A stretch of DNA of 64,000 nucleotides from Microbotryomycetes sp. JL201 (taxonomy: Eukaryota > Basidiomycota > Microbotryomycetes): NCBI GenBank assembly GCA_033819885.1, contig JAQYUZ010000005.1, positions 186,001 to 250,000 of the forward strand. The letters are read 5' to 3'. Below the pieces are notes generated by a model, which saw only the letters and a program-made list of their open reading frames with translations, had not been told where the DNA came from and did no database searches. Made by a program: the position numbers and the translations under genes. Position 1 is the first letter of the stretch; each line of letters starts with the position of its first letter. Of the stretch, positions 35,126 through 48,994 are shown piece by piece.

Positions 35126-37405
35126 TCAAGCGCATTTGAAGCTGGATGCTTTGTTAGGGTCGCCTCCGAGATACTTTGGCTGCTTTGGATAAGGGCAGAC
35201 CGGTCGCTGGAATTGAACGCCATGATTTTTGTTGTCGTTGACGTACTTGGTTCCGATGAACTCGATGGGCTTTTTGCCCCGCTCGGTCCAGTCAATGAGC
35301 GATTGGATCATGTCGTACTTCGCATCGTTCGAAACAGCCGGCAGGAATGTACCATTCTGCGACAGCGGGCGCTGTCCTCCTTGACCAATAGCACCAGCTG
35401 CGTTTCCGCCTCGGCAGTGACCCAGCTGAGGAACTGTCGATGGGCAGCAAGTACGCGTTTCATGGTGCGCAACGAGCGAGGTGGCAAATGCGAGCGATTA
35501 GTATGGATGCAAGCAGGAAGACGCAATATTGCATGGAAAAAGACACAACAAGTCAGCTCAATACAAGCTGCGTTCATGAATCTGGCTTACTGAGGTACAT
35601 CTGGAACGAATTGTCAACAAGCTGGCGAGGCACCGCCTTGCTGACTTGCTCGTGATACCACGGCGTCATGCCCGATGGAATCAACGTGTCTGCGAGCCCG
35701 ACATAGGTGATGAGTTTTCCGCGACGCAAGAATGGTGAGATATCAGCCTTGATCGCGTTGGTCTGGCCGGGGTCGGTGGCGTCGGCGATTTTGAGAAGGC
35801 GCTCAATCTCGGTCTCGTTGGCATAGAACGGTCCAACTTTGGTGTTGTTGAGCACTTGATAGTTGAAGAAATCAGGGCCAGGGCCTGAATGTGGCCAAAA
35901 GTCAGCGAACTGTACACCGGCATTCGTCTGAATACTCCCCATAAGGTACGCCGTTGACAGAGAAATTCGGCGCTCCCTCTGATCCCGGGTTGAAGCCAAA
36001 GAAGAGAAACTCCGAGCCGTCTTGTGACCTCCATTCTGACCAAATTTTTTTCATTGTCGAAGCTTGAGCCGGCGTGATGCAGGCAGATTGATTGGCGCCC
36101 GGCGTTGTGCACGTTACCGAGGTGAGATCAGGCTTGCACTTGCTAGGATCCGTGATGATACGGTCCTTCAGGCCATCGAGCTCGTCGCACTGCTCCATCA
36201 CCGCCGCACCAATGACAGCGTAGTCCTTCGGAGCCAGGAAGCCAGTCGAGTTGAGCGTGTTTACCAGCGCATTGATACGATAGGTCTGTGCATTCAAGTG
36301 CGTCCACCATTGAGCAGACGCGCCAGCAATGACGCCGTCAAACGTGTCAGGGAATTGCTGAAGCTCCCTCAATCCTGTTTGCACGGGTTGAGCGCGTCAT
36401 CGGCCGAGAGAAGAATTGGCACTGACCTTGCTTTCCGCCGCTGGAGCAACCGACCCAATAACTGTGGTGCGCGGCTGACTTGTAGAAGTCTTTGACGATT
36501 TGCTTCGAGTAAGTGGCTGTGAGATGAACTGCGCGCCATCCGAAATCGATTTGCGTGGCAGGACCTTTTATCAAGAAAGTGCCATCTCCGGAATCGCCGG
36601 TGTGACCAGTGTCTGTGCTAGCAACGGCCATACCATCTAGTATGCGATGACAATGCAAGCGAATGCACCGGGCGTATACAAACAGCGATAGGCGTTAGCG
36701 TCCTTGCCTGATGCAGACCACGTCTGAGGGATTCACGCACACCGAGCGATCGGGCCCCACATCTGTACAAGTCCGTCGAAGCACGGTTAAATCCGGCAGA
36801 CAGGACTGATCGTCGCGACTTACATCAGGATAGTTGACACCACCCGCCATACCTCCGTTTCCAACAAGCGTGAGTCGACCGGTCCATTTCAGTGGCATCC
36901 AAAGTTCGAATTTGACCTGTTCGCGATTACGTTCAGCTCCTCGTCTGCTTCGCACTTGCCCTTAAAGAATTTTCATTGACAGTTTTCGGCTTCTTACTCA
37001 CTTTGGAGTTGGGCGATGTTGTGATATTTGCGGCGAACCGACACATGGCCGGCAGCTCGACTACAGGCGCGCCGTATTGCGCAATGGCTATGCAAGGACG
37101 AAGTTAATATAAAACGGCCGATGACTAGAAGCAGATCATAGTAGACTCACCAGTGGGCTCATCGATCGTCGAGTTGTCTGAGATTGCGTAGAGAATAAGC
37201 TAGCGAACAAATGCAAGAATGGTACCAACGAACCTGGATAGACCTTTGTCATAAGCACGGTGACATCTTTGAATTTTGCCGTGGCGAGCTTGGCCAATTG
37301 TGAGCATCGCTGCTCAGCCTTGCGAAGGTCTTTGTCGGACGTCGGACCTGCCAAGACTGTGCTGGCCGCGAGGACTGCGAAGAATGCTGACTTCATCAGC
37401 ACCAT
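35126..37405 (-). CDS. Secreted tannase/feruloyl esterase B
   Basis: Extracellular alpha/beta hydrolase of the tannase family, predicted to cleave aromatic esters such as gallates or feruloylated polysaccharides. Start 37405 with signal peptide MVLMKSAFFAVLAASTVLAG. Exons give CSQLAKLATAKFKDVTVL, IAQYGAPVVELPAMCRFAAN, FELWMPLKWTGRLTLVGNGG, the catalytic Ser in YWVGCSSGGKQG, TGLRELQQFPDTFDGVIAGA, the family Ca-binding-loop-like region around EQCDELDGLKDRIITDPSKC, ADISPFLRRGKLITYVGLAD (Asp), and LGHCRGGNAAGAIGQGGQRP (His). It ends SSFKCA at 35126. The Ser and His are each preceded or followed by Cys, the CS-D-HC arrangement known for this family. At least eight short introns; no lesion seen. 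Middle copy of the array. Confidence 0.9.
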
Positions 37406-37925
37406 GGCGTCTCGAGTGTCTCGAGAGCTGTGAAAGAGAAGAAAGACAATGTCCCGGCCCTTCAAATATTGTCCACCGGCGCCTAGCTAACCCCCGCTCG
37501 GGCCTCCGGCTTAAAAAACGTGGGGTTTTCGCGTTGAAGCCGGCGGCTATTCTATTAGCGCGCAAGGTTGCGGGGCAGCATGTTGGACTGTGGAGAGTTA
37601 TGATCCCTTGGCAAACTGCAGGCCATGACTTGTCAGAGACTGAGCACAAACATCGGGAAAACCAAAAGTGAAACCGGCCGGATCCAGGTGCCCTTGCCCC
37701 AAAAGCAGTTTGTGTCCAGGAATTCGGTGCTTGAAAAGCATCACTCAATTCCAATTCTAGACTGTAAAATCATTCACGGGCATCTCCGAGACAAAAGACT
37801 GTGGCAGGGGTCTACCCAAGGGGAGCGATCTGCTCGTTTTTTCCATTTCACACAGACATGCCCAAACACCGTACACAAGCCTTCTTTTAGAACCTTTCAA
37901 ACCTCATATTGACTTATGAGCCAAA
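37406..37925. other. Intergenic region between esterases B and C
   Basis: A 520-bp spacer holding the copy B promoter and the copy C 3' region. No gene or relic visible. Confidence 0.45.
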
Positions 37926-39997
37926 TCACACGCATTTGAAGCTGGACGCTTTGTTGGCATCGCCTCCGATGTATTTAGGCTCTTGCGGGTACGCGCACAA
38001 AGGCCGCTGGAATTGAACGCCTTGACGTTTGTCGTCATTGACGTATTTCGATCCAATGAGAAAATCGGGCTTGGTTCCTTTCTCCACCCACTTGAACATC
38101 GCCAGCGCCATGTCGTGTTTGTCGTCAAAGACAGCCGGTCGGGATGATCCTGATTGACTGTCAGGTCGTTGACCTGGTCCGCCGAAATTCCACGCGGCGT
38201 AACCACCAGCGCAATGACTCATGCCTGCATGCATCATTCATCGTACCTCGAAATCAGCTGTGATTCGTTGATTGGCAGAGGCAGACTTGCTGCGCGAGCA
38301 CGTACCTGGAACTGCGTACATCTTGTAAGACTGGTCAAATAACGTCTGAGGAACTACCTTCCGAACGGCCTCGTAGTATCCGAGCGTTTGCCCGGATGGG
38401 ATGAGCGCGTCGCCTAAACACGAACGTGTAAGCTAGAGTCAACCTCGTCCTCGTGACTGTAAGTCACTTACCCAAGCCAACATATGTAATCAGTTTGCCA
38501 CCTTTTTTGAAGAACGGCGAAATGTCTGCCTTGTAGGCGTTTGTCTGACCGGGATCCGTGGCATCCGCAATCTTCAGGAGGCGCTGGATTTCCGTCTCGT
38601 TCGCGTTCAACGTCGAGGGCTGAGTCTTGTTGAGGACCTGGTAGAGGAAGTACGCTGGTGCAGGAGCTGAAATGAAAGAGAAATGAGCAAGCTTGCTTGA
38701 GGACGCGACGTTTTTACATCTACGCACGGAAGGGGTTGCCCGTCACAGAGAAGAAGGGATTGCCCTCTGCACCCTTCTCAAAGCCCCAGTACAAGAAGTC
38801 TCCATTGGAAGCCGTCCAGTTAGCCCAAACGTTTTGCATCGTTTGGACCTGAGCTGGCGTGATGCAAGCGGACTGGTTGACTCCCGGCGTTGTGCATGTG
38901 ATGGTTTTCAGGTTGGGCTTGCACTTGCGTGGGTTTGTAATGATGCCATCCTTCAGGCCGTCGAGCTCATCGCATTGCTTGCGAACCTCAGGGCCGATGA
39001 CGGCATAGTCCTTTGCGCCGAGGTTGCCAGGCGAGCCCGGAGCATCGACGACCGCATTCACACGGTAGGTCCAAGCATTCAAGTGGGACCACCACTGAGC
39101 GGCAGCACCAGAGATGACACCGTCAAATGTATCGGGGTATTGCTGAAGCTCCCGAAGACCTGTTTCGCCCAAAGTCAGCTTTTCTCTGATCAGAAGAGGT
39201 CTGGAAACGCGACTGACCTTGCTTGCCGCCGCTGGAGCAGCCCATCCAGTAGCTATGCTTAGCGGAAGATTTGTAAAAATCTTTGATCAGTTGCTTTGAG
39301 TATTCCGTCGTCATGTGGACGGCGCGGTAGCCAAAGTCGACCTGAGTGCCCGGCGAAGAGTTGATGAGCCACGAGCCATCGATACTGCTGCCGTCATGTC
39401 CAGTATTGGTGGAGGCGACAGCTGCATGGTACTTGGTAATGGGTGCCCACATCTAACATTACGCCACATCAGTCAGCGTCACAGCCTATCACCACTTGCG
39501 ATGATGTCTCCTCACATCAGGGTAGGCTACGCCACCATTCATACCGCCATTGCCGACCATGATGAAACGTCCGCCCCATGAGACCGGAAGAAAGAGCTCA
39601 AATTTGAACTTTGACGCGGACGACGTTGTCACGTTGGCAGCGAAACGGCAGAATGCTGGCAGGTCGGGGACAGGTGCCGAGTACTCGGGAATGGCTGGGT
39701 GATAACACTTCAACGCCGACTCGTGATCTACCAACAGAGCAACGCACCTGTAGGCTCGGTCAAAGTCGTGCCGTCTACAAACCCAAACAGGTTACACTTG
39801 GATTTCGACAGAATAAATATAGGCAGAAGGTACTGACCAGGGTACAACTGATTTGTGATGATACTTATGTTGTTCTTCCATCTGGCCTTGGCCAATTTCG
39901 CCAGCTGCGAGCATCGCTGCTCTGCAGAGCTGGACGAAGGGGCTGCGATTGCACTTGAAGCGACGAGGGCGAGCGCAACAGCTGAATATCCCAGCAT
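37926..39997 (-). CDS. Secreted tannase/feruloyl esterase C
   Basis: Paralogue of esterase B. Start 39997 with signal peptide (MLGYSAVALALVASSAIAAP). Visible in order: CSQLAKLAKARWKNNISIIT, PEYSAPVPDLPAFCRFAANV, FELFLPVSWGGRFIMVGNGG, nucleophile motif YWMGCSSGGKQG, TGLRELQQYPDTFDGVISGA, RKQCDELDGLKDGIITNPRK, GDFLYWGFEKGAEGNPFFSV, ADISPFFKKGGKLITYVGLG (Asp region), and MSHCAGGYAAWNFGGPGQRP with the catalytic His-Cys. Ends SSFKCV at 37926. The intron plan matches copy B at most sites, with an extra intron after TYVGLG. The frame is intact across all exons I could join. It has Ala where copies A and B have Arg in the HC motif (HCAGG versus HCRGG), and GYAAWNF differs, so substrate preference may differ. 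Confidence 0.9.
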
Positions 39998-40686
39998 CCT
40001 CGTCACAGGGAAGTGAGGACAAGAAGAAAGAGCAACGATGGTAAATTCACGCTCGTGGGCCACTAAAACAGGGCGGATTTTCGATCACTGCCCTGCCCCA
40101 CATGCTTCTCCGGCGCGAGTGATTTTCCGGGTCTAAAAATTCCTGCACTGTAAGGGTGCGCGCTGAGCCGAGACTTCCATCAGGCTGCACATATATAGCC
40201 GAAAAGCTTCATCGCATGAGAAAGGACGGACTCGGATAAAATGATCTTATTGCGAGCGAATCCTCGAATGCTCGGGTCAGCGTGCTCAGCGTCTACGAGC
40301 CACTCGGTATTGCAGGATGTATCGCGTATTGATATGCCACATTGCCATCAGACAGTCTTATATTGCCCCACATGACGATGTGACCAGCTTAGTGAATGCA
40401 CGTCGGACGCTCGCGGGCGACTGTCGACCTTAAGCGTTTCGGGCCCCGACCGTGCGTTGGAAATAGCCGAGCTTTGTTGGTATAACCGGCAGAACTGGCA
40501 GACAATCTCATTCCTCCGGTTGCAGAAGTCGATCTCGAAGGCATTCTGGAGAGGTCACGTGCTTATTCCGCACAGCAAACAATGTATGGCTGCTGAACCG
40601 AGTCGAGGGACAATGCAAACAAGGAATATGTTGGCAGATTTGTGGTGTACGCCATCCCATTTCAACCTCTCTCCTTCGCTCAGGCC
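39998..40686. promoter_or_regulatory. Divergent promoter region, esterase C / GCN5
   Basis: This 689-bp space separates two divergent start codons. GTCACGTG occurs at 40554-40561. The only other features noted are an AT-rich segment near 40130-40260. No gene supported. Confidence 0.4.
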
Positions 40687-42945
<2,259 letters not shown>

Positions 42946-43021
42946 CGGTTATACCCCGAAACAGTGTGGTTGTCATCCGTATGTTGTTATAACAATAAGG
43001 TCAACGATAAGATCCGCCCGA

Positions 43022-44480
43022 CTACTCTTTGCGAGTTTTCCCTCTGCGTAGGCCGACACGTCTTTGGTCAGGATCGTACGGACCAAGACGCCGCTCTTCG
43101 ATCTGCGATGGAGTGTTTGCTGTTGTGGATGAGCTGTGTCTCTGCCGTTGCTTGGTCATTCCCCTGTGTGTTCGCCTCCAAAGATGCCCTGGCTTGTGTC
43201 GAGCGTCAGGATCTTCCGGTCCCACCACTTTCCGGCTTGATTGCAGGGCACGAGATGTTTGCGCATTGGCTTGCGACACCTCATCATCGCTCAATCCGGT
43301 CGGGGCGGTTCGTGATCGTAAAGCTTGCAACGACTGAATCAAGACTTTTTGAAGCGAATCAGCTTCTTTGATGACCAGCCTGTGGGAGCTGCTGGTCAGT
43401 ACCGGCAATGATCGAGGGAGCCTTCGTTTCAGACTCTTTCTACTTGCAATCTGTCAATAACGACCCTCAACTTTTCGAAATTTGACATTGAAGTTGTCCA
43501 CTCTTCCTGACCATGCCTTTTGAAAAACTTCACATGCTGTGCATTATCACTCGTTTCAAAGACTTACTTGCCATCGATCGCAAAGCATCTGCAGAATTTT
43601 TGGTCGTCGTAACATTGCTGACAAGAGTTTCCATGCAATGAAAGCCTGTGCTGAGCAACCGTTCTCGCCAGGATGCATCGAACGCTGGGAACTCAAGTCA
43701 TGTCATACTCGTGTTGTTCCACAAGCTGATCACCTAAGCTAACCCTTTTGATCTACAATGAGCGCACGGACCTGAGAAGGATGGCGATAATATACCATCC
43801 GCATCGCCCAAAACCTGGGACAATCCCAGTTGCAAAATGTGTTGCGCCGTCTCGAGCTCACGAATTTGGGGCCTGTCGGTATGGAAATTTTGGAATGAGC
43901 TCACGGACGCTGTATCTTTGGCAAGGAGTCAAGTCGAACAGTCTAAAAGCAATTGCCTCCATCTTCTGAAGCGATTCCATCGAATCTGTCCATTCAACCT
44001 GACTGTGTCTGTCACAATGTGCAATATGTCAAAAGGTGAGTTGTGATTTTTGGCCAAGTCAACTCACTCCCCGTCAATGCAGAAATGTCTGCAAAACATT
44101 CCATCGTACGAGCAACGATCGCACGAATTGCCATGCAAAGACAAGCTTTCACGCTCGGCAGCTCGAACCATGAAGCACTTGTTGCTGCGATCGACGCCAT
44201 TTCAGGCCGCAAGTGTCAGTCAGTTACTCAACCCATTGTGGTCTGCTAGATTTGCATCAAACACGCACTTTTCAAGTTTCACGCAACGATTGCATGGCGT
44301 CATTGTGGCAGACGGATGCTTGGGAAGAAAAGAGAAGTGCGTCACAAAAGGTCCGCGGGCAAGTGGACTGAGGAGCTCTGGAGCGCGACCACACACAAAT
44401 GGCGAACACAATTGCGTTTCGTATGAGCGTGTCTGAGGGCGAGAGACTGCATGGAATTGCTCAAATGATAACAAAGGCAC
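43022..44480 (-). CDS. Cys-rich protein with a duplicated Cys module; no known family
   Basis: Splicing by eye joins minus-strand exons into two related modules. Module 1 (44303 to about 43930): MTPCNRCVKLEKCVF, then NGNKCFMVRAAERESLSLHG, NSCDRCSYDGMFCRHFCIDG, DQVEWTDSMESLQKMEAIAF. Module 2 (about 43850-43440): SFSGPCAHCRSKGVRCILAR, TVAQHRLSLHGNSCQQCYDD, QKFCRCFAIDGK, HGQEEWTTSMSNFEKLRVVI. Both share PC-x2-C, LSLHGNSC-x2-C, FCR, IDG and EWT-SM, and both are split by an intron after IDG. A basic tail (SSHRLVIKEADSLQKVLIQS to KTRKE, ending 43022) may belong to the same gene. The Cys spacing recalls short fungal zinc-cluster-like motifs but is not classical Zn2Cys6. Start could be 44303 or 44480. 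It could also be two tandem genes; the linker exon QIRELETAQHILQLGLSQVL argues for one. Confidence 0.55.
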
Positions 44481-44503
44481 ATCTAGAATTCTGTAGAGAA
44501 CGC

Positions 44504-46495
44504 TCAGAACGTTTTGGGGCCCGTGCCGGCCCTTCTCAGCCTTGCGTGGACTTCTTCGAGGGTCATAGATCCGGCAACGATCTCACGGGCAGACTTGCCT
44601 TCCCACGCGGGCTCGGTCGCAAACGGTCTGCAAAGATTTGACATCAGTACTTCCGACTCTGAGCTCTCGGGCGCCCAATGCATGCTCACAGGTTGTCTTC
44701 CACAATCATGAAATTGTCAGGATCAGTCTCATCAACCGTGTGGGCTGTCAGCTCGCGCATTTCGCGAGCAATGATTTTCGTGAACGACTCGAGGTCCAGG
44801 TCGCTCCTGACGAGTGGCTTTTGTCAGCTACCCACTCGTGTCTGAAACATAGCAGCATACTCGTCGTAGCCAAGAGGCTGGAACGATCCATCTCAGCAAC
44901 AAGCTCGACTGTTACAGAATTGCACTCACATTCTCGATTTCGTTCGCCAGCTGGCAGAAACCGAGGAAGCAAAACGTCGTAATTGACAGCGCGGGAATTG
45001 TCTAAATGTCCAGCAAGTGAGCAACGTCGATCTGAGTATAAGAAAACAATGCCTCACCAGCCAGCCAAAATTTGCGTGCAATTGTGCGGGCAAGAGCAAC
45101 AACCAAAGCCAGATCACGTCTGCAGAATCCGATTCAGCTCCCCAGTACCGAAAATATTTCATTTTTCACTCACGACGCAAATGCAACGAATAGGCCAGCG
45201 GGATAGGGCTGAGCAGAACACGTTCCAGACCTGTCAGACTGTCCGCCAAGCTTTGAAGAGGATTCAATAACCCATTGATGGTGGCCACGTCGCACGTCTT
45301 GCGCCTCTGTAGCGCCGCAACCCAGCCGGAAAGCAGCAAGATCAACTCGAGTGGGACGTTGTCACCTTCCGACTGGTTTTGGAGGGGCATGCGCTTTTTT
45401 TTGATCGCGGAGCCTTGATGGGTGAAGTCGTCTCTGAGTTTGCGCGCACGACCGCGAACCAAAGCAAACAGGTCACAGAACAAGGCCCAAAATGGAATGA
45501 CGTCGTCCCAGGACCTGTAAAAGCTACGTTAAGATCGTACCGCTCAGATTCCGTTACGTTCTCACTTGCATCGGAGGTGGATTGCGACTGGGCATGAGCG
45601 GTCGCGGCGCGCAAAGCTTGTTGACCTGCTCTCCGGTCGTCGGTTCTTTGACCGTCTCGATAGAGGACCACGTGCTTGACTTTCCTTTGACGTCGCTCAA
45701 CACTGTCGCTTCGGAGCCTTGGCGAGACATGAACGGAGCGCGTATCGTCGCCGTGGATCCGGCCGCGGAGAACGAGGCGAGGGCCGAGGCGGAAAGCGTC
45801 TCAAGCGCCGTCGCGTCTGTGTTCGGAGTGAAATCGAGGTCTGGACGGGCGATGAACGTCGAGCTGGGCAAGCGGAAGCGGGGCAGGTAGGCTACGAGAG
45901 GGTATAAATCTTCGTACCACACGCCGGCTTCGCCACGGCAGTAATGCTGTGTCGCGATACTGAATGCCGTCACAAGATTGATGACTGACTTCTTCTCGAC
46001 GAGCGCGCGTCGCTGTTCGTCCTCGGATGGCGGCTTGTTTGGGTCGTCTGCCGGTGGCGGCGCCATTGCGTTCGGAACGTGGATCCACGCGAAACGAGCA
46101 AATGTCCGAGAAGCGAGAATGATGGAAGGCCAGTAGCGCCTACCTTCGCTGTAAGAGGACCAGGCTGACGATGTGCGGAACGAAACAAGGAAGCCGTTTA
46201 CGGCGCCAAACACCGTGACTGCACGCACATTTGTTAGCAAACACGCGACAATGTCGGCCTGTAGCGCTCACTCATGGTCGGTGAAATGTGAAGGGGGTAT
46301 ACAAACGAGCTGATAAGGCACACGAATGTGGCGACCCTGCGGGAGGTTTGCGTCAAGCGAAAGCGCAACGCGTGAATTGGTCAAGTCACGTGACCAAACG
46401 TCTCGAGCCTACAGACTGAAAAAGATGACTTCGGGCAAGACCGCCCAGAGGACTGTGTACTTGATGTGGGCGAGGCCTCCGTTTTTGTATGGCAT
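44504..46495 (-). CDS. Bestrophin-like (UPF0187/RFP-TM) anion channel
   Basis: Predicted multi-pass chloride channel. The N-terminal exon from 46495 (MPYKNGGLAHIKYTVLWAVL, PEVIFFSL) splices to VATFVCLISSFVYPLHISPT and then to MITVFGAVNGFLVSFRTSSA, WSSYSEGRRYWPSIILASRT, the bestrophin selectivity-region pattern. A cytosolic Pro/Ser-rich insertion follows (HVPNAMAPPPADDPNKPPSE; TLSASALASFSAAGSTATIR), then VPLELILLLSGWVAALQRRK, TINGLLNPLQSLADSLTGLE, RVLLSPIPLAYSLHLR, IPALSITTFCFLGFCQLANE, IENPFG and DLDLESFTKIIAREM, with the acidic stretch that binds Ca in animal bestrophins. Ends RRAGTGPKTF at 44504. GTCACGTGAC lies in its first intron (46385-46394). The start may lie further upstream in an undetected exon. 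Confidence 0.88.
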
Positions 46496-46879
46496 GGTTG
46501 ACACCGCCGCAGTCGGATTCGTCGCTGTGAAGGGTGAGCCCGTTCTCGCGAGTGTGAGCACTGCCTACAAAGCTCCGAGCGACAGTGATTACCACACTGT
46601 GATCGCACTGGATCCCGGTGACACGAGCAGCACCCTGCCAGCACGACACGCGCGGAGCCTCGTTGACTGCGGCCGTGAACGAGCTGACACGACCGAGGCA
46701 GTCAGCAGGGCACGACCGCGAGCTATGAAGCATGACGGTGCAGCTGATTACCTCTTGAGCGGGCCGAAAGCCGTGAACGTAGTCGCCGTCAGGAGTCGAG
46801 ACGGAACAAGTTTTGCTGCGCCGCGCGACGCACAACTCGCGCTCGGGCCACATCACTTTGTCCCGCCTTGACCGACACG
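46496..46879. other. Divergent intergenic region, bestrophin-like / GPN2
   Basis: 384 bp separate the two assigned start codons. Long open frames on both strands cross it but share no motif with either gene and look like chance frames in GC-rich DNA. It should hold both promoters. Confidence 0.4.
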
Positions 46880-48254
46880 ATGCCGTTCGGTCAGCTCGTG
46901 ATCGGGCCACCGGGCAGTGGCAAGTCTACATACGCGTATGGTCTGTACCAGGTCAGCCCTGGTCTGAGCTCGGCCGGCCCGCCAGGTTATCGCCGAGCTT
47001 GCATATGACGGCGCCCGCACTGACACGCCCGTCTTGCAAGTTCATGACAGCGCTGGAGAGACCAATTGCGATCGTCAACCTTGACCCTGCCGCGCCCAAG
47101 CCGCCGTACCCTTCGAGCGTGAGCATCACCGACTTGATCTCGCTCGAGGACGCCATGGACGCACACAAGCTCGGACCAAACGGCGCCATGCTGTACTGTC
47201 TCGAGTACCTCGAGGCCAACATGGACTGGCTCGAGGATGAGCTCGAGCGCGTCATGCACGACAAGGGCTGGACGGGCGACAAGCGCGAGCAAGCCTTTGT
47301 CGTCTTTGACACGCCAGGCCAGGTCGAGCTGAGCACAGACCACGGCAGCTTGAAAAGAATTGTAGAGAGGTTGCAGAAAAAGGGCCGATGGCGGGTGAGC
47401 TTGCTCGATCAGCGCTCGAACAATTCTCACGCGGACGGCTCACCTACGGCCGTTGGACAGCTCGCAGCCGTGCACTTGCTGGACGCACATCATATTCTTG
47501 ATGCCGGCAAGTACGTCGCACTGCTTCTGCTGTCTTTGAGGACGATGCTGCAAATGGAGTTGCCACACGTCAACGTTCTCAGCAAAATTGACCTGCTGTC
47601 AACGGCAGGCGAACTACGTAAGATTTGCTGTCACGCTCACGCCTCAACGTATGCTAAGCCCGCGCTTCTCAGCCTTTAATCTAGATTTCTATACCGAAGT
47701 CAGTGACCTCGAGTACCTGGCGCCATTGCTCGAGCGGGATCCGCGCATGAAGCGCTTCTCTGCGCTCAACAAGGTCATTTGCGAGATCATTCAAGAATTT
47801 GGACTTGTCAGCTTCGAGACGCTCTGTGTCGAAGTTCGTTTGGCACTCGCTCGTCCCCTTGTCCAGCCAATAACTGACCAACCACCCTTTTCAGGATAAG
47901 GATTCGATGTTGAGGCTCGTGCGCGTGGTCGACCAGGCCTTGGGCTACGTGCAACCTGCTGCGGCACAGCTCGGTGACCCGGACCACCAACATGGTCATT
48001 CGCACGCACACGGCCTGACGGAGAGCTTCCCTTCATCCATCTCGTCACTTTACCACGCATCGGAAGTACAAGAGAAATGGGTCGACCACGCAGACGCATA
48101 CAGAGAGTTTGAAAAGAGCCTGTGGCAAAAGGAAGGAGAGTGGGCGGTCGAAAAGGCCAACGAAGAAAGTCAACGACAAGCTGGAGTTGCCCCAGAAGTC
48201 ATTGTCAAAGAGCGCGAGATGCGTCATCGCGATCATCAGAGTGAGAATGCTTGA
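46880..48254 (+). CDS. GPN-loop GTPase 2
   Basis: Small GTPase of the GPN family, which assists nuclear import and assembly of RNA polymerase II and III. Start 46880: MPFGQLVIGPPGSGKSTYAY contains the Walker A P-loop. After an intron come FMTALERPIAIVNLDPAAPK and YPSSVSITDLISLEDAMDAH, then LGPNGAMLYCLEYLEANMDW with the Gly-Pro-Asn loop that names the family, and FVVFDTPGQVELSTDHGSLK with the switch II Gly. MELPHVNVLSKIDLLSTAGE supplies the guanine-specifying xKxD (SKID). Then come FNLDFYTEVSDLEYLAPLLE, FSALNKVICEIIQEFGLVSF and an acidic/His-rich C-terminus ending RHRDHQSENA at 48254. EYLEANMDWLEDEL and the ending favour GPN2 over GPN1 or GPN3. About 400 residues, longer than human GPN2 (310), partly through the C-terminal extension. 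Confidence 0.92.
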
Positions 48255-48639
48255 TAGAGCTTTGTCGTAGAGCTGGAATTAACGTTGTTGTATTCGTACG
48301 AGCACCGCAAAGATTGTTGGCCGGATACATCAACACAAGGTGGTACGTGATGCAATCTGATTCTGTTTCCTGACAGCCTTGTAGTGGATTCTACAAGGGT
48401 CTCGAATTGATTGAATGCCACTGTCTACACTGGTCATACCCCCTTTCTTTTGTTTTCCGCAGCTTTTTTTCTTCTCCCTGTTTTTTTTTTTCTGGCGCAC
48501 AGCAGACATGTCCCGGTACTCGTTTGGAGCCCCATAGAGCACTTGAACATCATTAAGGGTATGCGGAGTAATCTGAAGGCACCAAGATTTAAGGTTGAGG
48601 TTTGTATACAACCAAAAATTTTCAAGAGACTCATACACT
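48255..48639. other. Intergenic region before the tRNA
   Basis: 385 bp with long T-rich runs (48461-48493) and no supported gene. The T-rich part may serve as the 3' end region of GPN2. Confidence 0.45.
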
Positions 48640-48725
48640 GCCCGATTGATCTAGTCGGTTATGATGCAGACCTAATACGCTCGCTGTTTAGTCTGATGTC
48701 GGCGGTTCGATCCCGCCATTGGGCA
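48640..48725 (+). tRNA. tRNA-Ile(AAT) with a 12-nt intron
   Basis: Folds as a tRNA by eye. The acceptor stem is GCCCGAT pairing with ATTGGGC, discriminator A. The D arm is ATCTAGTCGGTTATGAT. The anticodon stem CAGAC pairs with GTCTG. The loop begins C-T-A-A-T-A, giving T33 and anticodon AAT, then a 12-nt intron (CGCTCGCTGTTT) at the canonical 37/38 position, then A38. The variable loop is ATGTC. The T arm is GGCGG-TTCGATC-CCGCC with the B-box-type TTCGATC. Mature length 74 before CCA. Lies between the convergent GPN2 and CASP genes. Confidence 0.9.
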
Positions 48726-48994
48726 TACGTGTGCCGTGTAGCGGCAACGAAAGCATCTGCTTTCATTTTTCTCGCTTTTTCCTTTTTGGGAGCCCCAGCT
48801 CAACGCACACACCCGCCGGAATGACCCGCGCAACTTTTTGCATCCAACACAGTTTTGGCACTGTATTTACGAGCGTCTCCGGCGAAGATTGCAGGCTCCG
48901 GCTGTTGCGTACTGCTTTCGCCGACATCCCGCAGCCAAACGCAATGTGACACGCAAATGATTACAACAAGTGAGCGATTTGCTCTGCAACGTCT

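Noticed and set aside
46326-46910. Open frames of 170-180 codons on both strands between bestrophin-like and GPN2 genes
   Set aside because: The bestrophin first exon and the GPN2 start explain the region; these frames show no motif.
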